Virus record (IMG/VR): IMGVR_UViG_3300010354_000835
Coordinates: 1-20,995 of that record
DNA: 20,995 bases
Source: a virus
Reading direction: 5' to 3' (one strand)
The stretch's first letter is position 1, and the number at the start of each line of letters is the position of its first letter. A model generated the notes under the pieces. That model was given only the letters and a program-made list of their open reading frames with translations. It made no database searches and had not been told where the DNA came from. A program made the position numbers and the translations under genes. This document shows positions 1 to 7,752 of the stretch, piece by piece.

Positions 1-413
1 CCATTGCCACCATCTAGTATTTCTAGTCTGGTAACAAATTTGTAATCGATACCTGCCGCAGCACTAGATTGCTCTAAGAAGTCAAACTGCTTCTGGATTT
101 GTTCTCCAACTAACTTGGAGATGTTACCGCCGGCATCATCTCTTAGAGTACAAGTCACTGTCTGCCATTCTGGCTTACCAGCAAGGTATACTTTGCTGTT
201 ATAAACATCAACAGCAAAAGAATTAAATTGTACTGTTGGTCTCTTAAAATCTATAACTTGTTTTGTAAGTTCTGTAACATTTCCGCTAACCCCAAAGTTT
301 TCAAAAGTGACTCTGAAACGATATTTCATCTTTGGCATTAACAGACCTTGATTGCTAGCACTCTGATTGCTACTTAACGGAACAGTCAGTTTTGTTAATG
401 ATGAAACTGCCAT
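1..413 (-). CDS. Tail tube protein, gp19-like (3' end outside window)
   Basis: This is the inner tube subunit of a contractile tail, the conduit for DNA inside the sheath. I translated it by hand because it runs off the window. 137 complete codons are visible, starting MAVSSLTKLTVPLSS. The stretch around residues 29-41 (MKYRFRVTFENFG), then TELTKQVIDFKRP, VYLAGKPEW and LVGEQIQKQFDFLEQ, and finally GIDYKF near residue 121, match the pattern I know for tail tube proteins of marine T4-like phages. The ATG at 413 is supported by AGGAGA at 421-426, seven bases upstream. It lies directly downstream of the sheath gene on the same strand, the T4 gene 18-19 order. A hairpin terminator (481-507) and a late-type promoter (445-452) separate the two, so the tube can be transcribed on its own, as expected for a protein needed in many copies. 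The C-terminal part is not seen. Confidence 0.88.
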   Translation of the reverse strand, partial: MAVSSLTKLTVPLSSNQSASNQGLLMPKMKYRFRVTFENFGVSGNVTELTKQVIDFKRPTVQFNSFAVDVYNSKVYLAGKPEWQTVTCTLRDDAGGNISKLVGEQIQKQFDFLEQSSAAAGIDYKFVTRLEILDGGN

Positions 414-444
414 TTTGTGATCTCCTTTAATCTGATCTTAAATT

Positions 445-452
445 TATTTATC
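445..452 (-). promoter_or_regulatory. T4-type late promoter for the tail tube gene
   Basis: GATAAATA on the minus strand, one base from the T4 late consensus TATAAATA recognised by a gp55-type sigma factor. Transcription would start near 439, about 13 bases before the ribosome site at 421-426. Assignment rests on motif and position only. Confidence 0.6.
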
Positions 453-480
453 ATTATTTTGAATTTATTTTTTACCCAAA

Positions 481-507
481 AAAATAGGGGCCTAAGGCCC
501 CTATTTT
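481..507 (-). terminator. Hairpin terminator after the tail sheath gene
   Basis: Perfect inverted repeat AAAATAGGGGCC / GGCCCCTATTTT (12-bp arms, 3-base loop TAA), beginning 14 bases past the sheath stop codon. The A/T ends give a U-tract in either direction, so it may work on both strands, but only minus-strand genes flank it. Confidence 0.85.
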
Positions 508-520
508 AATTACCAAACTA

Positions 521-3500
521 TCAAATATCTCCGGGATTACGTATACGTAAAGGAATGTAAATAAATTCCACCGAACGTACAGGAGCTATTGCTATATCTA
601 CATATAGTTCATAACGAGCTATACGACTAGGATCATTGTTAGTTTCATCGCAAACAACTAGATAATCGTACAATGCACGTTTAGCAACTAAATCATTCAT
701 TAAACTCTCAACCGATTGTTTAATTTGATCTCTAGTTACTTTATCGTTAGGTTCAAATAAGAAATTATTGCTTAATGGTTGTAATGCTTTTCTTACGTAG
801 TTAACTAATCTTGCAACATTAATACGATCAAGAGCACTAGTTAATCCATATCGTGTTTTTTGTCCGTATATAAGAATACCAGTTCCGGGCAATCTTGTAA
901 TAGGATTAATTTTGTTCTCATATAGTGTATCACGAGTTGCTTTGCCTACACCAAATACCTGGAATTCACCAGTTGCTTCGTTGATGTATCCGATATTAGA
1001 AGCATTATCGACATTGCCGCGACGAGCACCAGCTGGTGCAAACCACTGATAACTCTTTGCATCGCTGCTTAGTAATGTTCTTAATACCATATGACTTGGC
1101 GGAACAACGATTTGTCTACCGCTAAGATCAGTTGTTAATCCCGACGGATAAAAGAATCCTAAGTATTCGCTAGAAGTACCAGCACCGTCGCCATTGTTAG
1201 ACCAATTCAATATATCAACTTGATTTGGAGCTAATGTCATTGGTGTGTCGCCAACAACAAAAGCCGTTAAGTTTCTGTCGTTGTTTAGTGATAAAAGATT
1301 TGGTACTACTTCGGGGTATCCGGGACAAGCAATAACATTAAATTCGTATTGATCTTCTCTAACAGTTACATTAGAATCGACCACGGATTTAAGTGCAGAA
1401 ACAACCATTGCTCTTTGAGCCTTAGGTCCAGCATACATACTACCGTCGGTTTTAAGTCCGCTTGCTGTTACCCATGTATCTTTAACAGTGGGCAATGTTT
1501 CGCCGGGATATGCAACCGCATTAAATCTATTAGCATGAAACTGTTTAACATTAAATCCACTTCTACGTAGATTAAACAGTAACATTCCTCTAGGATACAA
1601 TTCCCAATTTGGTGCATCTAAATCTAAATAATTACTAGTTGTCAAAGATGCAATTGATGGTATGTCGTCACCCACGGGATCAACAGATCCGCTAGTTCCC
1701 CAACGAGCATCAGCAAATAAAACTCCATCGCTGCTGACTTGATCTGTATTGTCAATTAGATCCCAAGTTGTACCATTGTATCGATACAATTTAGGATAAT
1801 TAACAAGATCGCTCGTATCTAACCATAAATCTCCGGCAACTAACGCAGGGGTAACTGAATCGTCTGGCTGCTCAGTTGGTTCTGTTGCACTTACTATGAC
1901 TCCACCAGGATTAGTTAAGCTTAAATTATAACCACGGTAATCACTTGTTACTGTTCGATATCCTTTCCAACCAGTTGTAGTATTAATCATGATATCGACT
2001 TCGGTACTATCACTGTAATACCATAATGTTCCGTTATCTGGTGTAGCGACCGGTTCATTGGTATCAAAAGTATAAGTCAATGGTTCGAATCCAGTTAGGG
2101 TAACACCAACAGTTCTTAATCCGCTGGACCAAACCTCCGACCATTTGTTTCCATATGTGCCGTCGCTTAGATACGCATAAGTTTTTTCATTTGTGGTATT
2201 GTACCACATATCGCCGTCGAGTTTAGTTCCTGCTGGTTCTGATGATCCTGAACTAAATCTATCGGCAGTCGATGATGCTACCCAATTACTTCCATCGTTT
2301 GCTGGATCGTAAATGTATTCTTTTCCGTCTACAAGATAAAATAGTTTATCACCAATTTCTGGTGCTGTTGGCACCCCGGCACTAACGGTGTAAGAGTTTC
2401 CAATTAGTTCAACAGTGGCACTAGTAACCGTAACAGTTTGTCCTGAAGGTATTGTTCCGCTACCAATCCAATTTGTTGACGAAATTGAAATCACTCCGCT
2501 ACCACTATTATACGAGCCAACTAGTCCTCTTATAGCTGTATATGCAGTAATAGATGTGCTAGCAACTGTTTGACTGTCACTTACTGTGTAAGTACCAACT
2601 CCGCCTGACCCGCCCACAAACGCGGTTATAGTTGTTCCTTCTTCGATTCCTGTGCCTGTTATAACCTGTCCTACAAATAGTACACCCGATGCTACAGCGG
2701 AAACTGTTAAAAGTGTACCGGCTATAGATCCAGTTATTTCTGCTACATGTGTTAAAGTAACAAACTGTCCTGACTGGAATCCTAATCCTGTTCCAATTGT
2801 GGGACTCTTAGTTCCTGCCCCGACAGCGATTCCGCCGCCACCTACGGTACCGGTACTAGTAATTCCAACATCAAATAATTGATTAGAATTTTCTGTATGG
2901 TAGTTGTCGATTAATCCTTGTTTAATTGATACTGGCCAAGAAGCATTATTCGTCGACACAAATCCTGCATCAGTTACTGGATTTCCTATTAAATTAGTTA
3001 AATTAATTAATCCACCCCCAGTATGAGTAATTGTAATCAATCCGCTATCTGAAAGGCTAATATCGAGATTAGGAATATTAACTAATTGTACATCTTCAAC
3101 AAATGAGCTAGCTGTGGTTCCCGATAATACTACAGTATAAGAAACGTATGAAGATCCGTCGCTTATACCGACAGTAAACGAATCACCTGCCAAAAATGTT
3201 CCTGGCGTGGTTCCAGTGATACTGGTTGATCCTAGTATCGAACGACGATAAATTTCTATATTAGTACGTCCCTGCTTATTAACGTCAGTAGAAACATATA
3301 AAGTTCCTACTGTAATAGACGATCCACCGTTAGTACTATCTAATGCTCCTAGTGCATCTAATTCTGTTGCATATGTAGGTACTGCTACTGGTGCCCACTC
3401 GGCATTATCGGCATCATATTGTGACATTGCCAACGATAAACCGTTACCTACAGCCGAATTTTTCATCCATACACTTCCGCTAGGACGTGGTGCAGGATCG

Positions 3501-4579
3501 TTTGATGCCCACTCAGGAACCGAACTATTACTACTAATTTGAACTATAGGTGCATAAAATGTAGCAACATTCCCGACATAATCAACACCGAGATCATCTA
3601 GTATCCCGGTAGAGTCAACACCTAAGTCTTGTTCAAAAATTAATTTACCATCTGCGACGTCATCGCCAAGACTCGAAGCTTCGTTAGTAACACTAAGAAT
3701 TAATTTTCCTGATGCCACTCTAGCTGAAACTCCGTCGATACTTGCTGAATTAATTTGACTTGCCCAATTTGATACTGATCCAGTCAAAGTGATAGCAGTT
3801 CCATTCAGAATAATATCAGCACTACCACTGATAGAGGGATTAGCTACCGAAGCTATCATTGCAGTAATTTTAGATTGCCAATCAATACTACCTACTAATT
3901 GCCAGGTGTTGTCGTATGCTTTATAAAAAATTCTTACTTCGGTTTCTGTGTCATCGGTAATATTACTGATAGTTGCATCACTTTTTGAAATTTCTGAGTC
4001 GGTACCGCCGATAACGATTGCGTAACTACCCAATGATCCAAAAGATCCCTTGGGTACATAATTATTTGATACTATTTCAATATTCGAACCAGTGGCCAAT
4101 AATGGAGTTTTTCCAACAAACTGATTTCCTGAATAGTCCCATTCAAAAATTCCAAAGTTTGAATCGTCTGTATCTAACCAATATGTTCCGTCTGCAGGCT
4201 CGCCGACCGGACGAGTAGTTCTAGGTTCTAATGCTTCAAGGTCTATATCTGCTCTTAAGATGTAGGCACGATTGCCTAACCCTAATGTACTATAAGCAGC
4301 CATGAGTCCATATTCATTTCTTTCGTCACCATGTATTGCTGTTCCAATCGATGTACGTCTAAAGACTGGTTGTCCATACTTAGTAACTAAATCTCTTTGT
4401 GACGAAACAGAATCTAATTTACCGGCATTAGATGCTAATGTTCCTGAGGTTAAATTATTGTTGTATAATTTATTAGTTCCCGACGCTAGTACAATGAGAG
4501 GTACCGTAGCCTGAGCTGTTGGTAAATATGTACTCTCGTCGATTGTTTGTACTTCTAAACCTGGTGATGTAAGTGCCAT
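521..4579 (-). CDS. Contractile tail sheath protein, gp18-like, with very large central insertion
   Basis: Sheath subunit whose rings contract to drive the tube into the cell. At 1352 aa it is about twice T4 gp18 (659 aa). The recognisable sheath parts are at the ends: residues 1-115 ([10 protein letters not shown]..., then [15 protein letters not shown]) and about 955-1352 ([78 protein letters not shown]). Between them lie roughly 800 residues of beta-rich, T/S/G-rich insertion. These include a glycine-rich module at 614-680 and aromatic motifs of the form G-x-x-W...Y-x-Y-x-G-x-x-W near 126-157, 358-400, 738-770, 780-818, 840-875 and 900-945. Insertions between conserved sheath ends are expected to project outward from the tail, so they may be surface decorations (inference). 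The start has AAAAGGAA at 4587-4594, seven bases upstream, with a late-type box before it. No frameshift is seen. Confidence 0.92.
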   Translation of the reverse strand: MALTSPGLEVQTIDESTYLPTAQATVPLIVLASGTNKLYNNNLTSGTLASNAGKLDSVSSQRDLVTKYGQPVFRRTSIGTAIHGDERNEYGLMAAYSTLGLGNRAYILRADIDLEALEPRTTRPVGEPADGTYWLDTDDSNFGIFEWDYSGNQFVGKTPLLATGSNIEIVSNNYVPKGSFGSLGSYAIVIGGTDSEISKSDATISNITDDTETEVRIFYKAYDNTWQLVGSIDWQSKITAMIASVANPSISGSADIILNGTAITLTGSVSNWASQINSASIDGVSARVASGKLILSVTNEASSLGDDVADGKLIFEQDLGVDSTGILDDLGVDYVGNVATFYAPIVQISSNSSVPEWASNDPAPRPSGSVWMKNSAVGNGLSLAMSQYDADNAEWAPVAVPTYATELDALGALDSTNGGSSITVGTLYVSTDVNKQGRTNIEIYRRSILGSTSITGTTPGTFLAGDSFTVGISDGSSYVSYTVVLSGTTASSFVEDVQLVNIPNLDISLSDSGLITITHTGGGLINLTNLIGNPVTDAGFVSTNNASWPVSIKQGLIDNYHTENSNQLFDVGITSTGTVGGGGIAVGAGTKSPTIGTGLGFQSGQFVTLTHVAEITGSIAGTLLTVSAVASGVLFVGQVITGTGIEEGTTITAFVGGSGGVGTYTVSDSQTVASTSITAYTAIRGLVGSYNSGSGVISISSTNWIGSGTIPSGQTVTVTSATVELIGNSYTVSAGVPTAPEIGDKLFYLVDGKEYIYDPANDGSNWVASSTADRFSSGSSEPAGTKLDGDMWYNTTNEKTYAYLSDGTYGNKWSEVWSSGLRTVGVTLTGFEPLTYTFDTNEPVATPDNGTLWYYSDSTEVDIMINTTTGWKGYRTVTSDYRGYNLSLTNPGGVIVSATEPTEQPDDSVTPALVAGDLWLDTSDLVNYPKLYRYNGTTWDLIDNTDQVSSDGVLFADARWGTSGSVDPVGDDIPSIASLTTSNYLDLDAPNWELYPRGMLLFNLRRSGFNVKQFHANRFNAVAYPGETLPTVKDTWVTASGLKTDGSMYAGPKAQRAMVVSALKSVVDSNVTVREDQYEFNVIACPGYPEVVPNLLSLNNDRNLTAFVVGDTPMTLAPNQVDILNWSNNGDGAGTSSEYLGFFYPSGLTTDLSGRQIVVPPSHMVLRTLLSSDAKSYQWFAPAGARRGNVDNASNIGYINEATGEFQVFGVGKATRDTLYENKINPITRLPGTGILIYGQKTRYGLTSALDRINVARLVNYVRKALQPLSNNFLFEPNDKVTRDQIKQSVESLMNDLVAKRALYDYLVVCDETNNDPSRIARYELYVDIAIAPVRSVEFIYIPLRIRNPGDI
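1745..2368 (-). repeat. Four tandem aromatic 'W...YxYxGxxW' units in the sheath insertion
   Basis: Covers sheath residues 738-945. Each unit of about 35-45 residues runs from a G-D-x-x-W-type strand ([39 protein letters not shown]) to a second strand ending in G-x-x-W or similar ([35 protein letters not shown]). The units are diverged at the protein level. They are probably small beta hairpins or carbohydrate-binding-like modules, but the function is not known. Confidence 0.6.
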
Positions 4580-4610
4580 TTTCTGGTTCCTTTTAACATA
4601 AAGTTATTTT

Positions 4611-4618
4611 TATTTATT
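4611..4618 (-). promoter_or_regulatory. T4-type late promoter for the tail sheath gene
   Basis: AATAAATA on the minus strand, one base from TATAAATA. The predicted start near 4605 lies about 11 bases before the AAAAGGAA ribosome site (4587-4594) of the sheath gene. This is the weaker A-first variant, but its position matches the other units in the window. Confidence 0.5.
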
Positions 4619-4647
4619 CGAAACCTTGATTTTCAACGGTTTTGCCT

Positions 4648-4660
4648 GCCCTTTAAGGGC
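4648..4660. other. Short GC-rich inverted repeat between the sheath and zinc-ribbon genes
   Basis: GCCCTT-T-AAGGGC, a perfect 6-bp inverted repeat (it continues into AAGGGCCCTT). It sits where read-through from the kinase gene would have to be stopped before the sheath promoter, but there is no clear U-tract on either side. Weak terminator, operator or chance palindrome are all possible. Confidence 0.35.
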
Positions 4661-4670
4661 CCTTTATTCC

Positions 4671-4678
4671 AATAAATA
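4671..4678 (+). promoter_or_regulatory. Possible late promoter for the zinc-ribbon gene
   Basis: AATAAATA on the plus strand, ending five bases before the ATG at 4684. If used like a T4 late promoter, transcription would begin at or next to the start codon, giving a leaderless message. No ribosome site is visible upstream of this ATG, which is compatible with that reading but does not prove it. Confidence 0.3.
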
Positions 4679-4683
4679 GTGGC

Positions 4684-5031
4684 ATGAGAAGAAAAATTTG
4701 TCCGTCTTGTAATAAAAGACCTGTGGCTATAAATTATAAATTAGAAAATCGAATACATTATCGATCACGATGTGACCGTTGCAGTAGACAAAATAGATTG
4801 CCCAAGGATCCAATTCCAACTTGGGCAAGATCGGGATATGTAAAAAAAGAAAAATGCGAAAAATGCGGATTTAAAAGTATATTGCTAGAACAAATGTTTG
4901 TTTGGTTTTTAGACGGAAATGATCAAAACAATAAATGGTCTAATCTAAAAACCATTTGTTCTAATTGTAAAATTGAACTTACTAAAAAATATTTTATCTG
5001 GACTGATGATCCATTAAAACCCGATCGTTAA
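4684..5031 (+). CDS. Small four-CxxC zinc-ribbon protein, degenerate HNH-like
   Basis: 115 aa, basic, with four CxxC pairs: C6/C9 (CPSC), C30/C33 (CDRC), C58/C61 (CEKC) and C92/C95 (CSNC), enough for two zinc sites. The second half has the layout of an HNH nuclease: aromatic-rich strand, D-G-N at 77-79, N82/N83, then NLKTICSNC. In active HNH enzymes the residues before D-G-N usually include the catalytic His; here they are W74-F75-L76, so the nuclease is probably inactive or the protein is only a zinc-binding relative. It is transcribed opposite to the sheath and kinase on either side, and its last 38 bases overlap the kinase 3' end. This looks like a small gene inserted between structural genes, as homing-type genes often are in T4-like phages (inference). 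No good ribosome site precedes the ATG. Confidence 0.7.
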   Translation: MRRKICPSCNKRPVAINYKLENRIHYRSRCDRCSRQNRLPKDPIPTWARSGYVKKEKCEKCGFKSILLEQMFVWFLDGNDQNNKWSNLKTICSNCKIELTKKYFIWTDDPLKPDR

Positions 5032-5632
5032 TTAATCGATCAACTTGTGCGTATAGTGAAGCTAAATCTGAATTATTGTCAATGATGTGATCAAAATCAT
5101 ACCCAACCCAAGACCACTCAGATGAATGTACTATAGTAGCTATTTCGGCCCGAGCATGTGAATCACCTTGATTGGCTTTAATGGCTAAATCGTACCAGTC
5201 GGGATTTTTTCCTCTCACTACCATTAAAGATTTTCCGCCTAACTTTTTAATGGTTGCTAATTCGTTAGGGAATCGAGCATCCGAAATTACAACATTTCTT
5301 GCATTGTTCCTGATACGATTTTCTACACTGGCTATCCAAATATCATCATGAAACCCTTGTCGGCAGACTTCGGTGCCCCAATATTGTAAGATCCATCTTG
5401 GAGTAATATTCATACCAAGACGTTCACTCCACCAAATATCTTTAGTTTCTCTCCAGTATCGGCTTTCTACTGTTTTTCCTTCTAGCATTTCTCTATCCCA
5501 ACCAAAAATAGCAGAGACAGCATCTTTTAGTGCTCCGGCAAAACTGATTTGCTGAAACCCATATATACTTTGTAAGTATTCGCTAACAGTATCTTTTCCC
5601 GAGCCAATAAATCCACTAACTGTAACTATCAA
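4994..5632 (-). CDS. Deoxynucleoside monophosphate kinase, T4 gp1-like
   Basis: Transfers phosphate from ATP to dNMPs, supplying dNTPs for phage DNA synthesis in the cytoplasm. 212 aa, slightly shorter than T4 gp1 (241 aa). The N-terminus MIVTVSGFIGSGKDT holds a P-loop (G7-x-x-G-S-G-K13-D-T15). Further family-like blocks are FGWDREMLEGKTVESRYWR (43-61), TPRWILQYWGTEVCRQGFHD (77-96), VISDARFPNE (115-124), VVRGKNPDWYD (138-148) and a C-terminal SEWSWVGYDFDHIIDNN. The start is TTG at 5632, three bases after the neck gene's stop. Its AGGA ribosome site (5639-5642) lies inside the last codons of the neck gene, suggesting coupling. In T4, gene 1 is needed early, so read-through from the sigma70-type promoter at 7681-7709 would suit its role. 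No terminator is visible after the stop, so transcripts would run antisense into the zinc-ribbon gene. Confidence 0.9.
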   Translation of the reverse strand: MIVTVSGFIGSGKDTVSEYLQSIYGFQQISFAGALKDAVSAIFGWDREMLEGKTVESRYWRETKDIWWSERLGMNITPRWILQYWGTEVCRQGFHDDIWIASVENRIRNNARNVVISDARFPNELATIKKLGGKSLMVVRGKNPDWYDLAIKANQGDSHARAEIATIVHSSEWSWVGYDFDHIIDNNSDLASLYAQVDRLINDRVLMDHQSR

Positions 5633-5635
5633 AAT

Positions 5636-6415
5636 TTATCCTATCACAAATGTATATGGCATTGCACCATCTACATAATTTATAAGATCTTGCTCTAGTT
5701 TGTCAAGAAGTTCTTTCGCCTCAGTTTTTAATGTTCCACCGTTTAAGGTTGTACCGCCTTGTGGACCAGCAATAGTACTATACTTTTCTCGGGCTTCACC
5801 TAATGTATATTTGGCTAAAGCATAAGCATAATCCTGTATCCAAGGAAATGCCATATGATCCGACAATAATACCTGATCTGGTTTGTAGTTATATAACCAA
5901 AGTAGAACACTTTCACCATTGTCGGGTATCTTACGTATAATGGTCATTTTTTTGGTAACAGGATTAAAAGTGAAATTTATGTGACCACCAAACATACGCA
6001 TAGCTAGTTCTTGATACTGACTAAACAATTCGTAGTTAGTGAATCCCCCAACTCTACCTGCCACTAACATGTAAGTATTCAAATAACCACTAGCAAACGG
6101 TTCAAACTGACTAGCAGTTGTACCTGTTACAGATCCGATTCCCCTACGAAATACCTGACGCACACTCATTACTTCTTGAGGTAAGATATAGTCTTGTGTT
6201 TCTTTTACTAAATCTAAAAAAGCATAACTTTCCTCGACACTATTGCTGCTTCTTTGCCGATATTTTATTAGAGCTTGTTTAATAGATAATTCGTAATGTT
6301 CCTTGTCTAACTCAATGTCGATCATCTGATCGCCTAAACGAAGACGAATATAATCAATAATTTGATTTTTTATTGCATTAACCGATTCTAATTGAGCTGT
6401 AATTTCTGTGGTCAT
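5636..6415 (-). CDS. Neck (head completion) protein, gp13-like
   Basis: 259 aa. In T4, gp13 helps form the neck that closes the filled head and receives the tail; marine T4-like versions are of similar size to this one. The assignment rests on the N-terminal block NQIIDYIRLRLGDQMIDIEL followed by EHYELSIKQALIKYRQR, the LPQEVMSVRQVF segment near residue 80, and the C-terminal pattern with a GGTTLNGGTLKTEAKELLD stretch ending in a short hydrophobic tail, all features I associate with gp13-type connectors. The ATG at 6415 is preceded by AAAAGG seven bases upstream. That ribosome site lies in one arm of a perfect 14-bp inverted repeat (6416-6458), with a late promoter in the loop. The gene should therefore be translated only from late transcripts (inference). 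It is followed three bases later by the dNMP kinase. Confidence 0.75.
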   Translation of the reverse strand: MTTEITAQLESVNAIKNQIIDYIRLRLGDQMIDIELDKEHYELSIKQALIKYRQRSSNSVEESYAFLDLVKETQDYILPQEVMSVRQVFRRGIGSVTGTTASQFEPFASGYLNTYMLVAGRVGGFTNYELFSQYQELAMRMFGGHINFTFNPVTKKMTIIRKIPDNGESVLLWLYNYKPDQVLLSDHMAFPWIQDYAYALAKYTLGEAREKYSTIAGPQGGTTLNGGTLKTEAKELLDKLEQDLINYVDGAMPYTFVIG

Positions 6416-6458
6416 GGTTATACCTTTTAGAATATTTATCCGTGTAAAAGGTATAACC
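6416..6458 (-). promoter_or_regulatory. RNA hairpin hiding the neck gene's ribosome site, with a late promoter in its loop
   Basis: Perfect 14-bp inverted repeat GGTTATACCTTTTA (6416-6429) / TAAAAGGTATAACC (6445-6458) around a 15-base loop. On the minus strand the arm next to the start codon contains the AAAAGG ribosome site. The loop contains GATAAATA (6433-6440). RNA made from upstream carries both arms and would fold over the ribosome site. RNA started at the loop promoter begins near 6427 and lacks the upstream arm. Confidence 0.75.
6433..6440 (-). promoter_or_regulatory. T4-type late promoter for the neck gene, inside the hairpin loop
   Basis: GATAAATA on the minus strand, one base from TATAAATA and identical to the boxes before the tube gene and the 1447-aa gene. 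The predicted start, near 6427, falls inside the promoter-proximal hairpin arm, so the late message cannot form the inhibitory stem. Confidence 0.6.
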
Positions 6459-6472
6459 GTCGGTCAAATTAA

Positions 6473-7651
6473 TTATTCAACTTTCAATAAAATTGTATCC
6501 TCGTTAATGCGGCCGTTGGCTCTAGCTTCAACTGCGTTGATGTCATCTAGAAACTTTCTAAGTTGAATTTTGCTGGCTTTCATAAACTTAGATAACACCT
6601 CGGCGGGTTTACGAATAGTCTTACCCACGCTTTTAACTTCATCGTATCCAAGAATTGTAGTTCCTTTGATACTTAGTGTACTAGCAAGTTCGTCTGCTTG
6701 ATAACGATAAAGTTTACGAGTTTTAGTATTGTAAACCCAAAGTTTAGTTGCACCAATGATATCAACAGGATTGATACTAGTTAATTTAAGTTCTCGATCC
6801 TCTTTGAGATATTTTAGTTTAGAGACAAGTTTATCTTTGGATGGACTCTTTTTAACTCGTACTTTACGTGCTACTTTTTTGCTTTGAGCGTAGCTATCTA
6901 GATCTCCCCAAAGCTTTTCGTAGAAAGTAACAATCTGCTTAAGGCGAGCTTTCGAAAATCCTCGATAAGCTTCTTTCAATTGAGCATCTTTGCCTTCTAG
7001 TGCTTCGGCGAATTCCAACTGTTGCCGAGAGATTGTTTGGCGGAACTTCACAATCGAGCCTTGCGGAACATTATGCTCTTTAAGCCAATTGTAAAGATTA
7101 AACTCTTTTTTATTAAAAATAAAGTCGTCGATCAATCCTTCAACTTCACCGATGTACTCGGCTGTCTTTTCTGCTACACGGTCTGCAATAGTAGGAACTT
7201 TGACATCGGATCGTTTGGCTGCTGTAGGTTCTAGCTGTACTAGATTTTGATTTTCGTCGATGATTTTAGTTACTACTCTAACAATATGCTCCCGATATTT
7301 TTCTTTCATTGGCATACCGCGACGATATGCCATTACAAGACTACAAATGGTAATCGGACAGAACTGATCACTACTTTTGGCAAAAATGCTAATTTCTCGA
7401 GCATTGAGTTTGGTGTTTTCTTGCAACCACTCAATTACGTATTTTTTCAGTTCTTTGCTAGAGAACATATAATTATACCACCGAAAACTACGACGAAGGT
7501 GGTGTTCGAAATCTTCCTCGCTCATTGCAAGTGCTCGTTCAGTATCCCAGACTGGTTCTGCACCAATATATTTTTCGTCAACACTTAACGTACTTGCAAG
7601 TTTAGGTTGACGTTTTGTTGCAGTTTCTTTTTTAAGAGAAATACGAGCCAT
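6473..7651 (-). CDS. Conserved-looking phage protein of unknown function, probably early
   Basis: 392 aa, rich in Lys/Arg and predicted soluble, with no membrane segment, signal peptide or recognisable catalytic motif. I do not recognise a characterised family, though the C-terminal part resembles proteins I have seen uncharacterised in marine phages. Visible parts: helical, aromatic N-terminal region (HLRRSFRWYNYMF, 51-63), a mixed middle, a strongly basic stretch around 257-281 (KKVARKVRVKKSPSKDK), and a C-terminal domain from about 297 (LWVYNTKTRKLYRY at 304-317, then an alternating charged helix to the end). The basic stretch would suit nucleic-acid binding (inference). The ATG at 7651 is chosen because GGAG precedes it by four to five bases; an upstream in-frame start would lie inside the -10 box. 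It has the only clear sigma70-type promoter in the window, so it is probably expressed before the structural genes around it. Confidence 0.8.
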   Translation of the reverse strand: MARISLKKETATKRQPKLASTLSVDEKYIGAEPVWDTERALAMSEEDFEHHLRRSFRWYNYMFSSKELKKYVIEWLQENTKLNAREISIFAKSSDQFCPITICSLVMAYRRGMPMKEKYREHIVRVVTKIIDENQNLVQLEPTAAKRSDVKVPTIADRVAEKTAEYIGEVEGLIDDFIFNKKEFNLYNWLKEHNVPQGSIVKFRQTISRQQLEFAEALEGKDAQLKEAYRGFSKARLKQIVTFYEKLWGDLDSYAQSKKVARKVRVKKSPSKDKLVSKLKYLKEDRELKLTSINPVDIIGATKLWVYNTKTRKLYRYQADELASTLSIKGTTILGYDEVKSVGKTIRKPAEVLSKFMKASKIQLRKFLDDINAVEARANGRINEDTILLKVE

Positions 7652-7680
7652 ATTACACTCCAAAATTACCAGAAAAAACA

Positions 7681-7709
7681 ATTATACACTAAGATTCGAT
7701 CTTAGTCAA
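7681..7709 (-). promoter_or_regulatory. Sigma70-type early promoter with a palindrome in its spacer
   Basis: On the minus strand TTGACT (7704-7709), a 17-base spacer, then TATAAT (7681-7686): a near-perfect host sigma70 promoter, starting transcription near 7674 for the 392-aa gene. The spacer is almost exactly filled by a perfect 7-bp inverted repeat, CTAAGAT-TCG-ATCTTAG (7689-7705), a good candidate for a repressor or activator site. Confidence 0.85.
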
Positions 7710-7722
7710 CCGCTGCGGATTG

Positions 7723-7730
7723 TATAAATA
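7723..7730 (+). promoter_or_regulatory. T4-type late promoter (perfect TATAAATA) for the neck/tail operon
   Basis: TATAAATA on the plus strand, an exact match to the T4 late consensus. Transcription would start near 7736, followed by GGAG at 7742-7745 and the TTG start at 7753. It lies 13 bases beyond the -35 box of the divergent early promoter. Confidence 0.8.
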
Positions 7731-7752
7731 TTTAATAATTTGGAGAATAACC

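Noticed and set aside
1349-4514. Short plus-strand frames opposite the sheath gene
   Set aside because: No ribosome sites or promoters, no recognisable sequence, and each lies wholly inside a strong minus-strand coding region.
4684-5031. Active HNH homing endonuclease
   Set aside because: The histidine positions before D-G-N are W-F-L, and no other His in a suitable place was seen.
7022-7588. Plus-strand frames opposite the 392-aa gene
   Set aside because: No ribosome site or late box upstream; composition fits antisense of a Lys/Glu-rich protein.
7652-7681. Upstream in-frame start adding MFFLVILECN to the 392-aa protein
   Set aside because: The start codon would be inside the -10 box of its own promoter, so it would not be in the RNA; GGAG fits the ATG at 7651.
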